64,000 nucleotides of DNA, from positions 2,542,001 through 2,606,000 of the forward strand of contig NZ_CP018016.1 in assembly GCF_000280495.2 (NCBI RefSeq), given 5' to 3'. The translations under genes were made by a program, and so were the position numbers. Below are positions 12,516 to 23,629 of this stretch, piece after piece (the first letter of the stretch is position 1; each line of letters begins with the position of its first letter). Below the pieces are notes generated by a model that worked only from the letters and a program-made list of their open reading frames with translations, did no database searches and was not told the DNA's origin. This DNA is from Kosakonia radicincitans DSM 16656. Lineage in GTDB: Bacteria; Pseudomonadota; Gammaproteobacteria; Enterobacterales; Enterobacteriaceae.

Positions 12516-13385
12516 ATGACTGTTATCAACCAGGCTACGTGCAAACTGTTTACTGATAATGAACGTTTTACGCAACTTTCTGGATACTATGAGGAGGAGC
12601 GACGTACCGTGTGGATGATGTTGCGCGCCAGGCCGCGCCCTTGCTTCAACCACGCATTGATTGAAGAGATCATGAATATCTCCTGGCTCGTCAAACGGGC
12701 AGGGTTCGCAGTGGATTTCTGGGTAACAGGTTCGCTGGTTCCCGGTATGTACAACACAGGCGGAGATCTACAATTCTTTGTTGAATGCATTAAAAATGGA
12801 CGACGCGAAGCGCTACGTGCCTACGCCCGTGCCTGCGTGGACTGTGTCCATGCCGCGTCACGCGGCTTTGACACCGGTGCGATTTCACTGGCGATGGTCG
12901 AAGGCAGCGCGCTCGGTGGTGGTTTCGAAGCGGCGCTGGCGCACCACTTTCTGTTAGCGCAACGTGATGCCCGTATGGGGTTCCCGGAAATAGCCTTTAA
13001 CCTCTTTCCCGGTATGGGAGCCTATTCGCTGGTCGTTCGCCGTTCTGGTATGAAACTGGCGGAAGACCTGATCTACAAAGGCGAGTCGCATACCGCAGAG
13101 TGGTACGAACAGCAGGGGCTGGTGGATCAGACCTTTGATGTCGGGCAGGGGTTTATGGCGGTACGTACTTTTATCGATACGCTCCAGCCCCGCCTGAACG
13201 GTGTTCGCGCAATGCTACGTGCACGGCAGCGGGTACTGCAACTGCCGCGCAGCGAGTTGATGGATATTACGGAAGATTGGGTGGATGCGGCGTTTTGCGT
13301 CCAGCCAAAAGATATTGCTTATATGGAACGCCTGGTGTTGCTGCAAAACCGGCACACTGCGGTGAGCTTACGTAATGCCAGCTAA
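12516..13385 (+). CDS. rpfF: DSF/BDSF synthase RpfF (crotonase family)
   Basis: RpfF makes cis-2-unsaturated fatty acid quorum signals from acyl-ACP, acting as both dehydratase and thioesterase. The 289 residues show the crotonase fold. E138 (GGGFEAA) and E158 (FPEIAF) align with the two catalytic glutamates of Xanthomonas RpfF, and FPGMGAYSL follows as expected. GGAGG lies before the ATG. The next gene, facing it, is the matching receptor rpfR, the arrangement known from Cronobacter and Burkholderia systems. E. coli K-12 keeps the rpfR orthologue (pdeR) at this locus but has no rpfF. Substrate chain length and exact signal are inferred, not visible. Confidence 0.93.
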   Translation: MTVINQATCKLFTDNERFTQLSGYYEEERRTVWMMLRARPRPCFNHALIEEIMNISWLVKRAGFAVDFWVTGSLVPGMYNTGGDLQFFVECIKNGRREALRAYARACVDCVHAASRGFDTGAISLAMVEGSALGGGFEAALAHHFLLAQRDARMGFPEIAFNLFPGMGAYSLVVRRSGMKLAEDLIYKGESHTAEWYEQQGLVDQTFDVGQGFMAVRTFIDTLQPRLNGVRAMLRARQRVLQLPRSELMDITEDWVDAAFCVQPKDIAYMERLVLLQNRHTAVSLRNAS

Positions 13386-15373
13386 CGCATCTTTCGCGCC
13401 TGATAGCGCTTAAACCAGCGCTCAAACGCGGCAGCGGGCATCGGTCTGGCAAACAGAAACCCCTGCCGCTCATTGACGCCATTCTTGGTCAGAAAGGCGT
13501 CTTCTTTTGCACTCTCTACTCCTTCGGCAATCACCTGCAAATTCAGCGCCTGCGCCACGGCGACGATGGCGCGCACCAGTGATTGCGAAACGGATTGTTT
13601 ATGAATTTCACGGACAAAAGATTGGTCGAGCTTGATGGCGTCCAGGGGAAAACGTGCCAACTGCGACAGAGACGAATAGCCGGTACCGAAATCATCCAGA
13701 TGCACCTGCGCGCCTAATGCGCTGAATTGCTGAATAACCGACAGCGCCAGTTCAGCGTTTTCAATCAGGCAACTCTCTGTCAGTTCGACATCAATAGGGC
13801 AGTGTTCAAAATTGAGGTCGTGAAGCGCCTGTTTCAGGTCGCTAAAAATCGTCTGGTCGGCGAGCTGGCGTGCTGAAACGTTGACCGCAACGCGCAAATT
13901 GATCTCTTTGTCTCGCCATTTCGCGAGCTGACGCACCACCTCCAGCATGACCCATCGTCCGAGCGGAACAATCAGCCCCGACTCTTCCGCATAAGCAATG
14001 AAATCCATCGGCGGGATCAATCCGCGCTCCGGTGATTGCCAGCGCACCAGCGCTTCCAGGCTGCGAACTTCGCCGCGCCAGGTCACTTTGGGTTGATAGT
14101 GAATGACGAGCTGGTTTTTTTCCAGCGCTCTGCGCAGGTTGGTATCCAGCCAGATATATTCAAAAACACGTTGATTCATCTCCGGCGAGAAGACGCAAAA
14201 TTTCCCACGGCCATTCTCTTTGGCGGTATACATCGCCGTGTCGGCATTGCGGATCACGCTTTCGCGATCGGCACCGTGCTGCGGTGCAAGCGCAATACCC
14301 AATGAACACCCCGTATAAATTTCGATAAGCCCGATACGGAAGGGCTGACGCAGGCGTGTCAGTATACGGGAAGCCATTGCTTCGAGAGTGCTCTGAGAAG
14401 TATTCGTCCCCAGCACAATAAACTCATCGCCGCCGAGCCTTGCCAGCACCTGGCCTTCTTCAAGGCAGCTCAAAATAGCCAGTGCAACCGCCTGTAACAG
14501 TTGATCGCCGAACATGTGGCCATACGCGTCGTTGACCTTTTTGAAGTTATCTAAATCGAGATACACAATCCCGACCTGCGTATCGCCCCGGTTGGCAATG
14601 GCGTCGCTGATCATCTCGTGAATGGCATTGCGGTTAGGTAAACCGGTGATGGTGTCAGTATTAGCCAGCACCCGCAATCGTTCCTGTGCCCGGCGCTCTT
14701 CGGTAATATCCGTGCCCGAGCAAATCAGGAAGATCTCGTTTTTACCGCTGCCGCTGTGGACGAACTTATTGCGAAACAGAAACAGGCGCTGGCCTTTGCG
14801 CGTTTTGATCCAGCGCTCCACCTCATAGGATGAACCTTCCCTAAAAAATTGCGTGATATTGCGCTTTGAGGCGGCGGCTTCGCTGCGACTCATAAACAGC
14901 TTAAAGACATTTTGCCCGATCACTTCCTGCTCTTTCATGCCGGTATATTCTTCGCTCAATCGGTTAAAGCGCTGAATATTGCCGAGGCGGTCGAGGATCA
15001 CGATCACTGAATTAGCTTCCGAAACCACCTGTTCAGCAAAAGAGAGCCCCTGAACCAGGTCGCGGGCGACAGACTGAGTATCGTCCCATGCCGAAGCGGT
15101 ACCAGCCCATTCCCGGCGGGAAATTTTGCGCCCGACCAGATGGATGGACATCTCTTCACCGTAAACGGAAATATGCATAGTTAAGCTGGAAGTGATCACC
15201 GTCATTTCGCGGATCTGTTCCGCCTGCTCATCAGTCAGAGGCACTACCTGGCTGATATCGGCAGTTTCATCGGGGGCAAAGTGCAGGGCGTTGCTATCGG
15301 CGCTCAATCGCCAGAATGGGCTATTCGAACCCAGGTAACGAAACAGCAGATTCTGTTCCTGCGAGTCTTTCAT
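13382..15373 (-). CDS. rpfR: DSF receptor RpfR / PdeR: PAS-GGDEF-EAL c-di-GMP enzyme
   Basis: RpfR binds cis-2 fatty acids through its PAS domain, which stimulates c-di-GMP hydrolysis. The 663 residues hold an N-terminal RpfF-interaction region (about 1-95), PAS (about 105-215), GGDEF and EAL. The GGDEF motif is intact (RLGGDEF, about residue 314). So is EAL (SLEALVRW, about residue 440) with [10 protein letters not shown], so both activities may exist. The start is ATG 15373 with GGGAG upstream; an in-frame TTG lies 12 bases earlier. It converges on rpfF with a four-base overlap of the ends. E. coli PdeR (YciR/Gmr) is the orthologue. Confidence 0.94.
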   Translation of the reverse strand: MKDSQEQNLLFRYLGSNSPFWRLSADSNALHFAPDETADISQVVPLTDEQAEQIREMTVITSSLTMHISVYGEEMSIHLVGRKISRREWAGTASAWDDTQSVARDLVQGLSFAEQVVSEANSVIVILDRLGNIQRFNRLSEEYTGMKEQEVIGQNVFKLFMSRSEAAASKRNITQFFREGSSYEVERWIKTRKGQRLFLFRNKFVHSGSGKNEIFLICSGTDITEERRAQERLRVLANTDTITGLPNRNAIHEMISDAIANRGDTQVGIVYLDLDNFKKVNDAYGHMFGDQLLQAVALAILSCLEEGQVLARLGGDEFIVLGTNTSQSTLEAMASRILTRLRQPFRIGLIEIYTGCSLGIALAPQHGADRESVIRNADTAMYTAKENGRGKFCVFSPEMNQRVFEYIWLDTNLRRALEKNQLVIHYQPKVTWRGEVRSLEALVRWQSPERGLIPPMDFIAYAEESGLIVPLGRWVMLEVVRQLAKWRDKEINLRVAVNVSARQLADQTIFSDLKQALHDLNFEHCPIDVELTESCLIENAELALSVIQQFSALGAQVHLDDFGTGYSSLSQLARFPLDAIKLDQSFVREIHKQSVSQSLVRAIVAVAQALNLQVIAEGVESAKEDAFLTKNGVNERQGFLFARPMPAAAFERWFKRYQARKMR

Positions 15374-15625
15374 GCTATCTCCCAACCCACCTAAAAGCGC
15401 AACGGGTACTCATTTTACGGGCGTAACACCGCCCAGGTTAAAGGGCCATCAGGACGAACGCGTTGTATTTCTTAGAATATGCCATTAACGCGAGTCCGGG
15501 TATCAGCAGAGCTGGCGCGAAAAATGTATAAATCGGGGCGAAACAGTAAGTTGACCTGGTTTTATTGTGGCTGTTTTTACCGGGTTGTGGGAGGAATTGA
15601 AAAAAAATGCGGGAGGGATCGCAGC
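15374..15625. other. Intergenic region between rpfR and rnb
   Basis: This 250-base stretch should contain the rpfR promoter. I see AT-rich sequence and no convincing open reading frame or RNA. Confidence 0.5.
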
Positions 15626-15657
15626 GAAAAACGGCTCCTTCGACGGGGAAGGAGCCG
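15626..15657 (-). terminator. Intrinsic terminator of rnb
   Basis: CGGCTCCTT and AAGGAGCCG form a nine-base stem, followed on the minus strand by a run of T. Confidence 0.85.
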
Positions 15658-15669
15658 CTGGTGAGTTTT

Positions 15670-17604
15670 TTACAGGGCCGGACGCGCGATAATGCTGCGG
15701 GTTTCCATGCGCACTTCGGCGATCGTGACATCAATAACATCCGTCACTTTAAACGCTGTTTCGCCTTTGATTTGCACCGTGCCGTTTTCCTGGCTGCAAA
15801 CCAGCTCATCACGCACAGCGTGAATGAAGGGGGCCGGAATAAACGCGACGGCGCCGTTATCGACTAGGCGCACGCGCATACCACCACGGCTGACATCGAT
15901 AATCTCGGCTGCAAAACGGGTGTCTGTACCGGCTTTGTTTTGCAGGAAACGGGCGTACAGCCAGTCACCGACATCGCGTTCAGCCATGCGATTCAGACGG
16001 CGACGTTCAGCCATCTGCACGGTGGTTTCGTCCTGCGGACGCTTCGGCGTTTCACCTTTAATAATCGCTTTCAGCAGACGATGGTTAACCATATCGCCGT
16101 ACTTACGGATTGGTGAAGTCCAGGTGGCATACGCTTCGAGGCCAAGACCGAAGTGCGGGCCTGGCGCAACGCTGATCTCGGCAAACGACTGGAAGCGGCG
16201 AATACGGCTGTCGAGGAAGCCTGACGGTTGAGCATCCAGTTCGCGACGCAGTTTGCAGAAACCTTCCAGCGTCAGCACTTCTTCCGCATCAACATGCATG
16301 CCATGGGTTTTCAGCATGGCGGCCAGCTGCTCGCTGTTCGCCGGATCAAAACCAAGGTGCACGTTATAAATACCGAAGCCCAGCTTGTCGCGCAGAACGC
16401 GAGCGGCGCAGATATTGGCGGCGATCATCGCCTCTTCAACAATGCGGTTCGCAATGCGGCGCGGTTCGGCCACGATATCCAGCACTTCGCCTTTTTCACC
16501 CAGCACAAAGCGGTAATCCGGGCGATCTTTGAACACCAGCGCGTGGGTCTGACGCCACTGTGAACGAAGCTGGCTTACGCGATGCAGCAGACGGATCTGC
16601 GCGGCAATCGCTTCATTCGCCGGTTGCCATGAGCCGGTATTTTCCAGCCAGTCGGAGACCTCGTCGTAAACCAGTTTGGCTTTCGATTCGATGGTGGCGG
16701 CAAAGAATTCGATATTCTCTTCGATGCTACCTTCGTCATCCAGCGTCATGCGGCAAACCAGCGCAGGGCGGATTTCGTTCGCGCGCAGAGAGCAGAGATC
16801 GTCGGAGAGTTCGCGCGGCAGCATCGGGATATTAAAGCCCGGCAGATAGTTGGTGAAGGCGCGCACTTTGGCGGAATCATCCAGCTTGCTGCCTTCAGCA
16901 ATCCACGCGGTAGGATCGGCGATAGCAACGGTCAGTTGCAGTTTGCCGTCGGCGGTCTCTTCCACAAACAACGCATCGTCCATATCTTCAGTGCTGGCGC
17001 TGTCGATAGTGACGAAATCCAGCGCGGTCAGATCGACGCGTTGCAGACCGTCATCAAGCATTTCCGTCGCCACGCCGTTCGGCGCTTCTTTTTCCAGATT
17101 ATGGCGCGCCAGGGTAACCCACCACGGAACAAAATGGTCTTCCGCAAAGGTAATAAACTGCGTCAGTTCGGCATAGAAGCCGCGATCGCCTTTGAGTGGA
17201 TGGCGACGCATTTCCGCAACGGCCCAGTCGCCTTCTTTAAAATCATGTTCCACGCCGCGAGCCGCGCGGCAGGGAATGGCGTCTTTTAGCAACGGATGAT
17301 CCGGTACGATGGAAAGACGATCGTCTTTCTTCTGCACTTTACCGACAAAACGGGTCAGAAACGGCTCGACCAGCTCTTCAGGTTCTGCGCTTTCGCGATC
17401 TTTGTCGCTGTGAATGACGGCGATGATTTTGTCACCGTGCATCACTTTCTTCATCTGCGGCGGCGGAATGAAGTAGCTTTTTTGCGCATCGACTTCCAGA
17501 AATCCGAAGCCTTTTTCCGTGCCTTTTACAACACCTTCCGCGCGTGGTGTCTGGGAATGAAGTTGCTGTTTAAGCTGCGCTAGCAGCGGGTTGTCCTGAA
17601 ACAT
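15670..17604 (-). CDS. rnb: Exoribonuclease II
   Basis: RNase II degrades single-stranded RNA processively from the 3' end. The 644 residues match E. coli. Cold-shock-like domains at the N-terminus include [17 protein letters not shown]. The RNB catalytic domain has the metal-binding cluster around [18 protein letters not shown] (about residues 200-215). A C-terminal S1 domain follows. The ATG at 17604 gives the canonical [16 protein letters not shown]. It is followed by its own terminator and preceded by yciW on the same strand, 122 bases away. Confidence 0.97.
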   Translation of the reverse strand: MFQDNPLLAQLKQQLHSQTPRAEGVVKGTEKGFGFLEVDAQKSYFIPPPQMKKVMHGDKIIAVIHSDKDRESAEPEELVEPFLTRFVGKVQKKDDRLSIVPDHPLLKDAIPCRAARGVEHDFKEGDWAVAEMRRHPLKGDRGFYAELTQFITFAEDHFVPWWVTLARHNLEKEAPNGVATEMLDDGLQRVDLTALDFVTIDSASTEDMDDALFVEETADGKLQLTVAIADPTAWIAEGSKLDDSAKVRAFTNYLPGFNIPMLPRELSDDLCSLRANEIRPALVCRMTLDDEGSIEENIEFFAATIESKAKLVYDEVSDWLENTGSWQPANEAIAAQIRLLHRVSQLRSQWRQTHALVFKDRPDYRFVLGEKGEVLDIVAEPRRIANRIVEEAMIAANICAARVLRDKLGFGIYNVHLGFDPANSEQLAAMLKTHGMHVDAEEVLTLEGFCKLRRELDAQPSGFLDSRIRRFQSFAEISVAPGPHFGLGLEAYATWTSPIRKYGDMVNHRLLKAIIKGETPKRPQDETTVQMAERRRLNRMAERDVGDWLYARFLQNKAGTDTRFAAEIIDVSRGGMRVRLVDNGAVAFIPAPFIHAVRDELVCSQENGTVQIKGETAFKVTDVIDVTIAEVRMETRSIIARPAL

Positions 17605-17694
17605 AGTTATGTATTTTCGTGGCTAAAAGAGCGGCTGACAGTTTTACGCGATTCTGCTGGTTGCGGCAAGCGCTGTTTCAGCAAAATCTGTGTG

Positions 17695-17720
17695 GGCAAG
17701 CGGCGGCGAAGCCGCTTGCC
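17695..17720 (-). terminator. Strong hairpin after yciW
   Basis: GGCAAGCGGC and GCCGCTTGCC form a perfect ten-base stem with a six-base loop, six bases beyond the yciW stop. The T-run is delayed, so it may be a stability hairpin or a weak terminator. Confidence 0.55.
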
Positions 17721-17726
17721 GCTGCG

Positions 17727-18899
17727 TTATTCCGTCTCAGGGAAGGTAGTTTGCCCGAGGGCGATTTTCAGGCGGTTAAGCCAGCCGTTCAGGGCGCAGC
17801 CCATCAGCAGGCTCACCGCTGCCTGGCGACTGAAACCTTGCTCAACAAGCAGTGAAAAGTGCAGTGGGCTGAAGCGATCGGCGGCGCAGGTAAGCAATTG
17901 CACGGACTGCAGCAATGCCCTGATTTGCGGATTGTCGGCCGTTTCGCGATTAACCTCGCGCTCGCCGCCGCGCAAGGCGTGTTCCATCGATCTCTCCTGC
18001 GGCGCACGTTGTAGCGCTTCGGCGAAACAACCGACGCTGCCATTAATGCGGGCAGTATAGAGCGCGGTAAGCCCGGCGAGCTGTTTATTCGGCGTCGCTC
18101 TGGTCAGCTTGTCGCAAATCTCGCCCAGCGCATTTAATTGCAAATGTTCATGTGCCAGCAGCGGGGCGAGCAGGCGCAGTTCCGGTAGCGGTTGCCAGTG
18201 AGCCAGCGACTCCATCTGCGGCGCGTTAGCAATGCGCAAATCCACGGCATCAATGGCGGGTTCCCATATGATATCGGCGTGAGCGAACAGTGAGGCATCG
18301 GCTTCCTGTTGTACCTCCATGCCAGGGATCACGCGCACAGGCTGGCCGAGAACGGCCTGCAATATCGCCAGAACACGGGCCTGGAAAGCGACAAAGCCGA
18401 TAATTTGCGTGATAACCACCACGTCATACTGGGTTAAACCGACATCTTCCAGTTGCTGCCGCGCGCGGGCGTCAATCACTGACGGTGAAGCCGCAAGCTG
18501 GCGGGCATATTGCGTGATTTGCGCCAGCCGGTAGTTACTCTCCCGCGAAGAATCCGGGCCTGGCAGCGGTGCTAGTCGCGCTGCATAGTGGTTGCATAAC
18601 CGCTGAATACCAAAAACCTGCGCTACGGTAAGCGCAGTGCTGAGACGATCGTAGGTGCTGAAGGTGCGCAGGCGATTAACCGTCACGCGCTGCGGAAAGA
18701 GCAGGGCGTAGAGCTTGCGGGCGGGTGTCACAATACCGTCAAGATTGGCAGCCTGGTCTTCAGGCAGGGCGATATCGAGCAGGAAAGGGTCATTTACCGT
18801 GGCGGCTTCGGGAACCAGCGGTAGCGCCTGCGCACGGCTGGCACTCGACTGGGTCTCATGGTACCAGTGGTTTTTGCCTTCTGTCCGGCGTCGTTCCAT
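17727..18899 (-). CDS. yciW: Peroxidase-related / CMD-like protein YciW
   Basis: The 390-residue protein resembles E. coli YciW, an AhpD/carboxymuconolactone-decarboxylase-like protein reported to be CysB-regulated and to affect cysteine metabolism. The start MERRRTEGKNHWYHETQSS is supported by AAGGA upstream. No signal peptide is present. Its middle (DVVVITQIIGFVAFQARVLA) matches the helical CMD-type core. The exact reaction is unknown. It lies between rnb and fabI as in E. coli. Confidence 0.88.
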   Translation of the reverse strand: MERRRTEGKNHWYHETQSSASRAQALPLVPEAATVNDPFLLDIALPEDQAANLDGIVTPARKLYALLFPQRVTVNRLRTFSTYDRLSTALTVAQVFGIQRLCNHYAARLAPLPGPDSSRESNYRLAQITQYARQLAASPSVIDARARQQLEDVGLTQYDVVVITQIIGFVAFQARVLAILQAVLGQPVRVIPGMEVQQEADASLFAHADIIWEPAIDAVDLRIANAPQMESLAHWQPLPELRLLAPLLAHEHLQLNALGEICDKLTRATPNKQLAGLTALYTARINGSVGCFAEALQRAPQERSMEHALRGGEREVNRETADNPQIRALLQSVQLLTCAADRFSPLHFSLLVEQGFSRQAAVSLLMGCALNGWLNRLKIALGQTTFPETE

Positions 18900-19046
18900 G
18901 GTCGTTCCTTGGTCTGAAAGTGGCGATCCGGATTCGACGTCAGGTCTATACGCCGGATCTTTTTTGCTGCTTTATCCTGGCGCATGGCAAGTTTGGGATG
19001 AAAGATTGTTAGGTGATAATAAATATCAGAATGGCATATCGAAGGA

Positions 19047-19068
19047 AAAGCCCCTTCAGAGAAGGGGC
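19047..19068 (-). terminator. Intrinsic terminator of fabI
   Basis: GCCCCTTC and GAAGGGGC pair around a three-base loop, followed on the minus strand by TTTT. Confidence 0.75.
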
Positions 19069-19077
19069 GAGGGGAAA

Positions 19078-19866
19078 TTATTTGATTTCCAGTTCGTTCA
19101 TCGCAGCGATGTTAAAGCCACCATCTACGTGAACCACTTCACCGGAGATACCGGCGGAGAGATCGGAGCACAGGAACGCAGCGGAGTTGCCCACGTCCTC
19201 AATGGTCACAGTGCGGCGAATCGGGGTAACCGCTTCGCAGTGCGCCAGCATTTTACGGAAGTCTTTAATACCGGACGCCGCCAGCGTACGGATCGGACCT
19301 GCGGAAATACCGTTAACACGCACGCCTTCCGGGCCCATGGCATTCGCCATGTAACGCACGTTCGCTTCCAGAGAGGCTTTAGCCAGACCCATTACGTTGT
19401 AGTTCGGGATCGCACGCTCAGCGCCCAGGTAGGAGAGCGTCAGCAGCGCGGAGCCAGGATTCAGCATCTGGCGGCAGGCTTTAGCCATTGCCACGAAGCT
19501 GTAGGAGCTGATGTCGTGTGCGATTTTAAAACCTTCGCGGGTTACCGCGTTGACGTAGTCGCCGTCCAGCTGATCGCCCGGAGCGAAGCCGATGGAGTGA
19601 ACGAAACCGTCAAATTTCGGCCAGACTTTCGCCAGGTCCGCAAACAGCGCGTCGATGCTCTCATCCTTAGCAACATCACATTCCAGAACAATACTGGAAC
19701 CCAGCTGGGCGGCAAACTCTTCAACACGGCCTTTCAGCTTGTCGTTCTGGTAGGTGAATGCCAGCTCAGCGCCTTCGCGATGCATTGCCTGTGCGATGCC
19801 GTATGCGATGGAGAGTTTGCTGGCGACGCCAGTAACCAGAATGCGCTTACCGGAAAGAAAACCCAT
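19078..19866 (-). CDS. fabI: Enoyl-[acyl-carrier-protein] reductase (NADH)
   Basis: FabI performs the last reduction of each fatty acid elongation cycle and is the target of triclosan and isoniazid-like inhibitors. At 262 residues it matches E. coli. The N-terminal nucleotide fold [18 protein letters not shown] and the active-site Tyr and Lys (Y-x6-K in [10 protein letters not shown], about residues 156 and 163) are visible. The start is ATG 19866 (MGFLSGKR) with AAGGA upstream; an upstream extension of 27 codons is open but not conserved. It is intact. Confidence 0.96.
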   Translation of the reverse strand: MGFLSGKRILVTGVASKLSIAYGIAQAMHREGAELAFTYQNDKLKGRVEEFAAQLGSSIVLECDVAKDESIDALFADLAKVWPKFDGFVHSIGFAPGDQLDGDYVNAVTREGFKIAHDISSYSFVAMAKACRQMLNPGSALLTLSYLGAERAIPNYNVMGLAKASLEANVRYMANAMGPEGVRVNGISAGPIRTLAASGIKDFRKMLAHCEAVTPIRRTVTIEDVGNSAAFLCSDLSAGISGEVVHVDGGFNIAAMNELEIK

Positions 19867-19988
19867 AGCTTTAATCCTTATATTCATTGTTGTGGCGAGC
19901 GTCCTCTTCATGGGGCGCTCGTCGTTAAAACGCGGCGATTCTATCATGAGTCGCCGAATGAGTTAATCCGACCACTGAATCTCGTCAA

Positions 19989-20795
19989 TCAGCGGTCTTT
20001 ACGCCAGGCATCAGCGGTTAATGCTTCGCCAAAATGCCCGGCGATCAAACGTTTTGTTAAATCATGCAGCGGAGAGGCCAGCACATCGGCAGTGCTACCG
20101 CGCTCCACCACTTCGCCCTGATGCATAACCAGCACCTGGTCGCTAATGTGCTTCATCATCCCGATATGCTGGGTGACATAGATATAAGAGATACCCTGTT
20201 TTTCCTGCAATTCCAGCATCAGGTTAATTAACTGCGAACGCATCGACATATCCAGCGAGGCCAGCGCTTCATCGGCGATGATCACCTTCGGCCGCAGGAT
20301 CAGCGCGCGCGCCAGACCAAGGCGCTGTTTTTGTCCTGGCGCCAGCATGTGCGGGTAGTAGCTGACATGATCCGGCAACAACCCCACCATGCGCAGCGTC
20401 TCCAGGATGCGTTTTCGTCGTGCTTCCGGCTCCAGATCCGTGTTCAGACGCAGCGGAAAATCAAGAATTTGCGACAAACGTTGACGCGGGTTGAGCGATG
20501 TCGTGGGATCCTGAAAAATCATGCGAATGCGCTGGCTGCGGAAAGTATAGTCGCCATAATGCAGCGGCTGATCGTCAATCACCAGCTCGCCGGAAGAGGG
20601 TTCGACCATGCCCGCCAGCATTTTCGCCAGCGTCGATTTCCCGGAACCGTTCTCGCCGATAATCGCCAGCGTCTGCTTTTCGCGCAGGGTAAAACTTAAC
20701 GGTTTAACTGCCTCCACGGTTTGACGACGGAACCAGCCTGTGCGGTAGCGGAAGGTTTTGCTCAGGTTACGCACTTCAAGCAAGGTCTCAACCAT
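19989..20795 (-). CDS. sapF: Sap transporter ATP-binding protein SapF
   Basis: SapF is an ATPase of the SapABCDF transporter, linked to antimicrobial-peptide resistance in pathogens and putrescine export in E. coli. Walker A is GENGSGKST and the Walker B segment is ILRPKVIIADEALASLD. The ABC signature is degenerate (LAPGQKQRLGLARA). The ATG at 20795 overlaps the sapD TGA by one base, giving 268 residues as in E. coli. An upstream ATG at 20798 is also possible. It is the last gene of the operon. Confidence 0.95.
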   Translation of the reverse strand: MVETLLEVRNLSKTFRYRTGWFRRQTVEAVKPLSFTLREKQTLAIIGENGSGKSTLAKMLAGMVEPSSGELVIDDQPLHYGDYTFRSQRIRMIFQDPTTSLNPRQRLSQILDFPLRLNTDLEPEARRKRILETLRMVGLLPDHVSYYPHMLAPGQKQRLGLARALILRPKVIIADEALASLDMSMRSQLINLMLELQEKQGISYIYVTQHIGMMKHISDQVLVMHQGEVVERGSTADVLASPLHDLTKRLIAGHFGEALTADAWRKDR

Positions 20796-21787
20796 CATTC
20801 GCTCTCCATATTCAGCGGGAAGTGGCAGGCATAAAGATGGTTTCTCGCGCCGGTCAGACGCGGTGTTTCGACGCATTTGCGCTGCGCATACGGACAGCGC
20901 GGCCCGAGGCGGCAACCAATCGGCAGTTGCTCAAGCAGTGGAATGGCGCCAGGCATTGTGTTGAGGCGGCTTTTATGCGGCATCGCACTGCCAAAATCCG
21001 GAATCGCGCGGATCAGCGCCTGCGTATACGGATGGTGCGGCGTAACCACCAGCTCTTCGCTGGGCGCGGTTTCCACCGTTTGCCCGCAATACATCACATT
21101 AATGCGGTCGGCCCATTTGCTGAGCATTTGTAAATCGTGGCTGATCAGCATAATGGTAGTGTTGTTGTTCTGGTTAAGACGGTCGAGCAGACGGAAAATC
21201 TGCGCCTGGGTTGTCGGCTCCATCGCGTTCGTCGGTTCGTCAGCAATCAGCAGGCGCGGCTGGTTAGCCAGCGCGATGGCGATCATCACTTTCTGACATT
21301 CGCCTTCAGTCAGCTCGTAGGGGAAACTGCGCATCGCATCTTTGTGATCTTTAATCCCGACGCGGTGCAGAAGCTCAATAGCCCGGCGTTTACGCCAGCC
21401 AAAGCGCTGCCACCAGCGGCCTTTCCACGTCCAGCCGGGAATGTTTTGCATCAACTGCTTACCGACGCGCTCCGAGGGATCGAGACAGGATTGCGGCTCC
21501 TGGAAAATCATCGACACGTTATGGCCGAGCAGCTTGCGGCGTTCGCGCGCCGAGAGACGCAGCAGGTCAATATCGTCAAAGCGCATGCGATCGGCGGTGA
21601 CGCGCCAGTTATCTTTGGTGACGCCGCAAATCGCTTTTGCGATCAGGCTCTTACCCGAACCAGATTCGCCCACCAGCCCGCGAATTTCACCTTCTGCAAG
21701 CGTCAGGCTGATGCGATCGACGGCTTTAACCCAATCATCGCCGGTCTTCACTTCAATGGTCAGATTGCGGATATCAAGAAGTGGCAT
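20795..21787 (-). CDS. sapD: Sap transporter ATP-binding protein SapD
   Basis: SapD is the second ATPase of the transporter. In E. coli it is also needed for TrkH/TrkG potassium uptake. Its 330 residues match E. coli. Walker A is GESGSGKSL and Walker B is [18 protein letters not shown]. The C-terminal oligopeptide-transporter motif has cysteines ([18 protein letters not shown]). One-base overlaps at both ends couple it to sapC and sapF. Confidence 0.96.
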   Translation of the reverse strand: MPLLDIRNLTIEVKTGDDWVKAVDRISLTLAEGEIRGLVGESGSGKSLIAKAICGVTKDNWRVTADRMRFDDIDLLRLSARERRKLLGHNVSMIFQEPQSCLDPSERVGKQLMQNIPGWTWKGRWWQRFGWRKRRAIELLHRVGIKDHKDAMRSFPYELTEGECQKVMIAIALANQPRLLIADEPTNAMEPTTQAQIFRLLDRLNQNNNTTIMLISHDLQMLSKWADRINVMYCGQTVETAPSEELVVTPHHPYTQALIRAIPDFGSAMPHKSRLNTMPGAIPLLEQLPIGCRLGPRCPYAQRKCVETPRLTGARNHLYACHFPLNMESE

Positions 21788-22677
21788 TATTCGACTCCCG
21801 CCGCGATCGCACGACGGATCCCGTCGCCGAGGATATTAACCAGCAGCACGCTAATCATAATGGCCGCGCCCGGTAGCATCACGGTCCACGGCGCGACATA
21901 AATCAGTTCCAGCGCATCGCCGAGCATTGCGCCCCATTCAGGGGAGGGAAGCTGCGCGCCGAGATCGAGAAAGCCCAGCGCAGCGATATCCAGAATCGCC
22001 ATCGACAGCGCACGGGTGATTTCCGTCACCATCCCGGCGGTAATATTAGGCAGCACGGCGTACCAGAGGATATTGCTCGTTGACGCGCCATCAAGCCGGG
22101 CGGCGACCACATACTCTTTCTCCAGCTCGTCATGCACCATGCTGTAGACCGAACGCACCATGCGCGGCAACAGCGCCAGCCAGACGGCGAACATCGCATG
22201 AGTAAGATGCGGACCAGCAAATGCCACCACAATAATCGCCAGCAGCAGTGTCGGCAGCGATAACAGCGTATCGAGAATATGGTTCAGCACAGCTGAGCGC
22301 AGCCCGTGGGTGGCGCCCGCAAAAATGCCGAGCGCCAGCCCGCACAGCGTGGCAGCCAGCGTGACGATAAATGCACCGCCTACTGTTGGCGCTGCGCCGC
22401 TTAACAGACGGCTCAGCACATCACGCCCCAGATCATCCGTGCCGAGGAAAAATGACACATCGCCATAGCGCGACCATGATGGCGGTAAAAGCTGATAACC
22501 GAGGAACTGTTGGTCGATACCGTAAGGCGCGAACCAGTGGCCAAAAATACACAGCAACGCCAGCGCGCCGCAGCCGTACAGACCGATCATCGCGGTGGTA
22601 TCGCCATAAAATTTACGCCAGGCTGTGCGCAGCGTGCCGGGCGGGCGTTTTTCGCTATAAACGCTATCGTAAGGCAT
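21787..22677 (-). CDS. sapC: Sap transporter permease SapC
   Basis: SapC is an inner-membrane permease of the dipeptide/oligopeptide family (DppC-like). Its 296 residues have several hydrophobic helices and the EAA-type loop ([22 protein letters not shown]). It overlaps sapB by 14 bases at its start and sapD by one base at its end. Confidence 0.95.
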   Translation of the reverse strand: MPYDSVYSEKRPPGTLRTAWRKFYGDTTAMIGLYGCGALALLCIFGHWFAPYGIDQQFLGYQLLPPSWSRYGDVSFFLGTDDLGRDVLSRLLSGAAPTVGGAFIVTLAATLCGLALGIFAGATHGLRSAVLNHILDTLLSLPTLLLAIIVVAFAGPHLTHAMFAVWLALLPRMVRSVYSMVHDELEKEYVVAARLDGASTSNILWYAVLPNITAGMVTEITRALSMAILDIAALGFLDLGAQLPSPEWGAMLGDALELIYVAPWTVMLPGAAIMISVLLVNILGDGIRRAIAAGVE

Positions 22678-23629
22678 ACCATTCCTTATGTTTCAACGGG
22701 TTCGCCAGCGCACCCAGAATATCCGACAGCACGTTGACAATAATGACCAGCGAGCCAATTACCATCACACCGGCCGAAATCACCGCGTAATCCTGCTGGC
22801 GAATGGCATTAATCAACCAGCGCCCAAGGCCCGGCCAGCTGAATACCATTTCAGTGATCATCGCCAGCGTCAGCATGGTGGAAAATTGCAGCCCAAGGCG
22901 CGGGATCACCGGCGGCAGGGCATTATGCAGCACATGGCGGCGCAAAATCGTAACGCGTGAAAGACCGCGCGTCGCCGCCGCTTTAATGTAATTTTTGTCG
23001 AATACATCAATGGTGCTGATTCGCATCAGGCGGATCACTTCCGTCGTTGGCGCTACCGCCAGCGTCATTACCGGCAATATCAGATGGCGCAAAGCGCTGG
23101 CCATCATCTCATCGCGCCACGGCGAGTCCGAAAGCCAGGCATCAATCAGCGAGAATCCGGTGACTGTTTTTACCTGATAGAGCAGGTCGAAGCGCCCGGA
23201 CACCGGCAGCCAGCCAAGATTGAGCGAAAAGAAAAGCGTCAGCAGCAGCGCCAGCCAGAACACCGGGATGGAAAAGCCGAGCAGCGCAATGGCGCTAATC
23301 AGTGAATCCTGCCACTTACTGCGCATTACCCCGGCGAGCATCCCGACCGGGATACCGATCACCAGCGCGGAACCAAAAGCCAGCAGGCAGAGTTCCATCG
23401 TGGCGGGGAATACCTCTTTTAACTGTTCTGAAATAAGCTGGCCGTTAATGCTGGATACGCCAAAATCCCAGTGCAGCAGGCCATTAAACCAGAACACCCA
23501 CGCGTTCCACAGCGAGGCGCCCTGGAGTGGCGCGTGTGGCGTGAAATAGCTCAGGCTGAAGCCGACAAACGTCAGCAAAAAGAGGGTCACCAACAGAAGC
23601 AACAGACGACGCAAAGTAAAGATAATCAT
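22664..23629 (-). CDS. sapB: Sap transporter permease SapB
   Basis: SapB is the DppB-like permease. The 321 residues begin with a transmembrane helix ([19 protein letters not shown]). The conserved permease loop ([21 protein letters not shown]) is near residue 215. ATGA overlaps the sapA stop by four bases, and the end overlaps sapC. Confidence 0.95.
   Translation of the reverse strand: MIIFTLRRLLLLLVTLFLLTFVGFSLSYFTPHAPLQGASLWNAWVFWFNGLLHWDFGVSSINGQLISEQLKEVFPATMELCLLAFGSALVIGIPVGMLAGVMRSKWQDSLISAIALLGFSIPVFWLALLLTLFFSLNLGWLPVSGRFDLLYQVKTVTGFSLIDAWLSDSPWRDEMMASALRHLILPVMTLAVAPTTEVIRLMRISTIDVFDKNYIKAAATRGLSRVTILRRHVLHNALPPVIPRLGLQFSTMLTLAMITEMVFSWPGLGRWLINAIRQQDYAVISAGVMVIGSLVIIVNVLSDILGALANPLKHKEWYALR

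Noticed and set aside
18715..20121. Plus-strand 468-codon frame across yciW and fabI
   Set aside because: It is antisense to two well-supported genes and shows no family motif or ribosome-binding site; it is a shadow of their codon bias.
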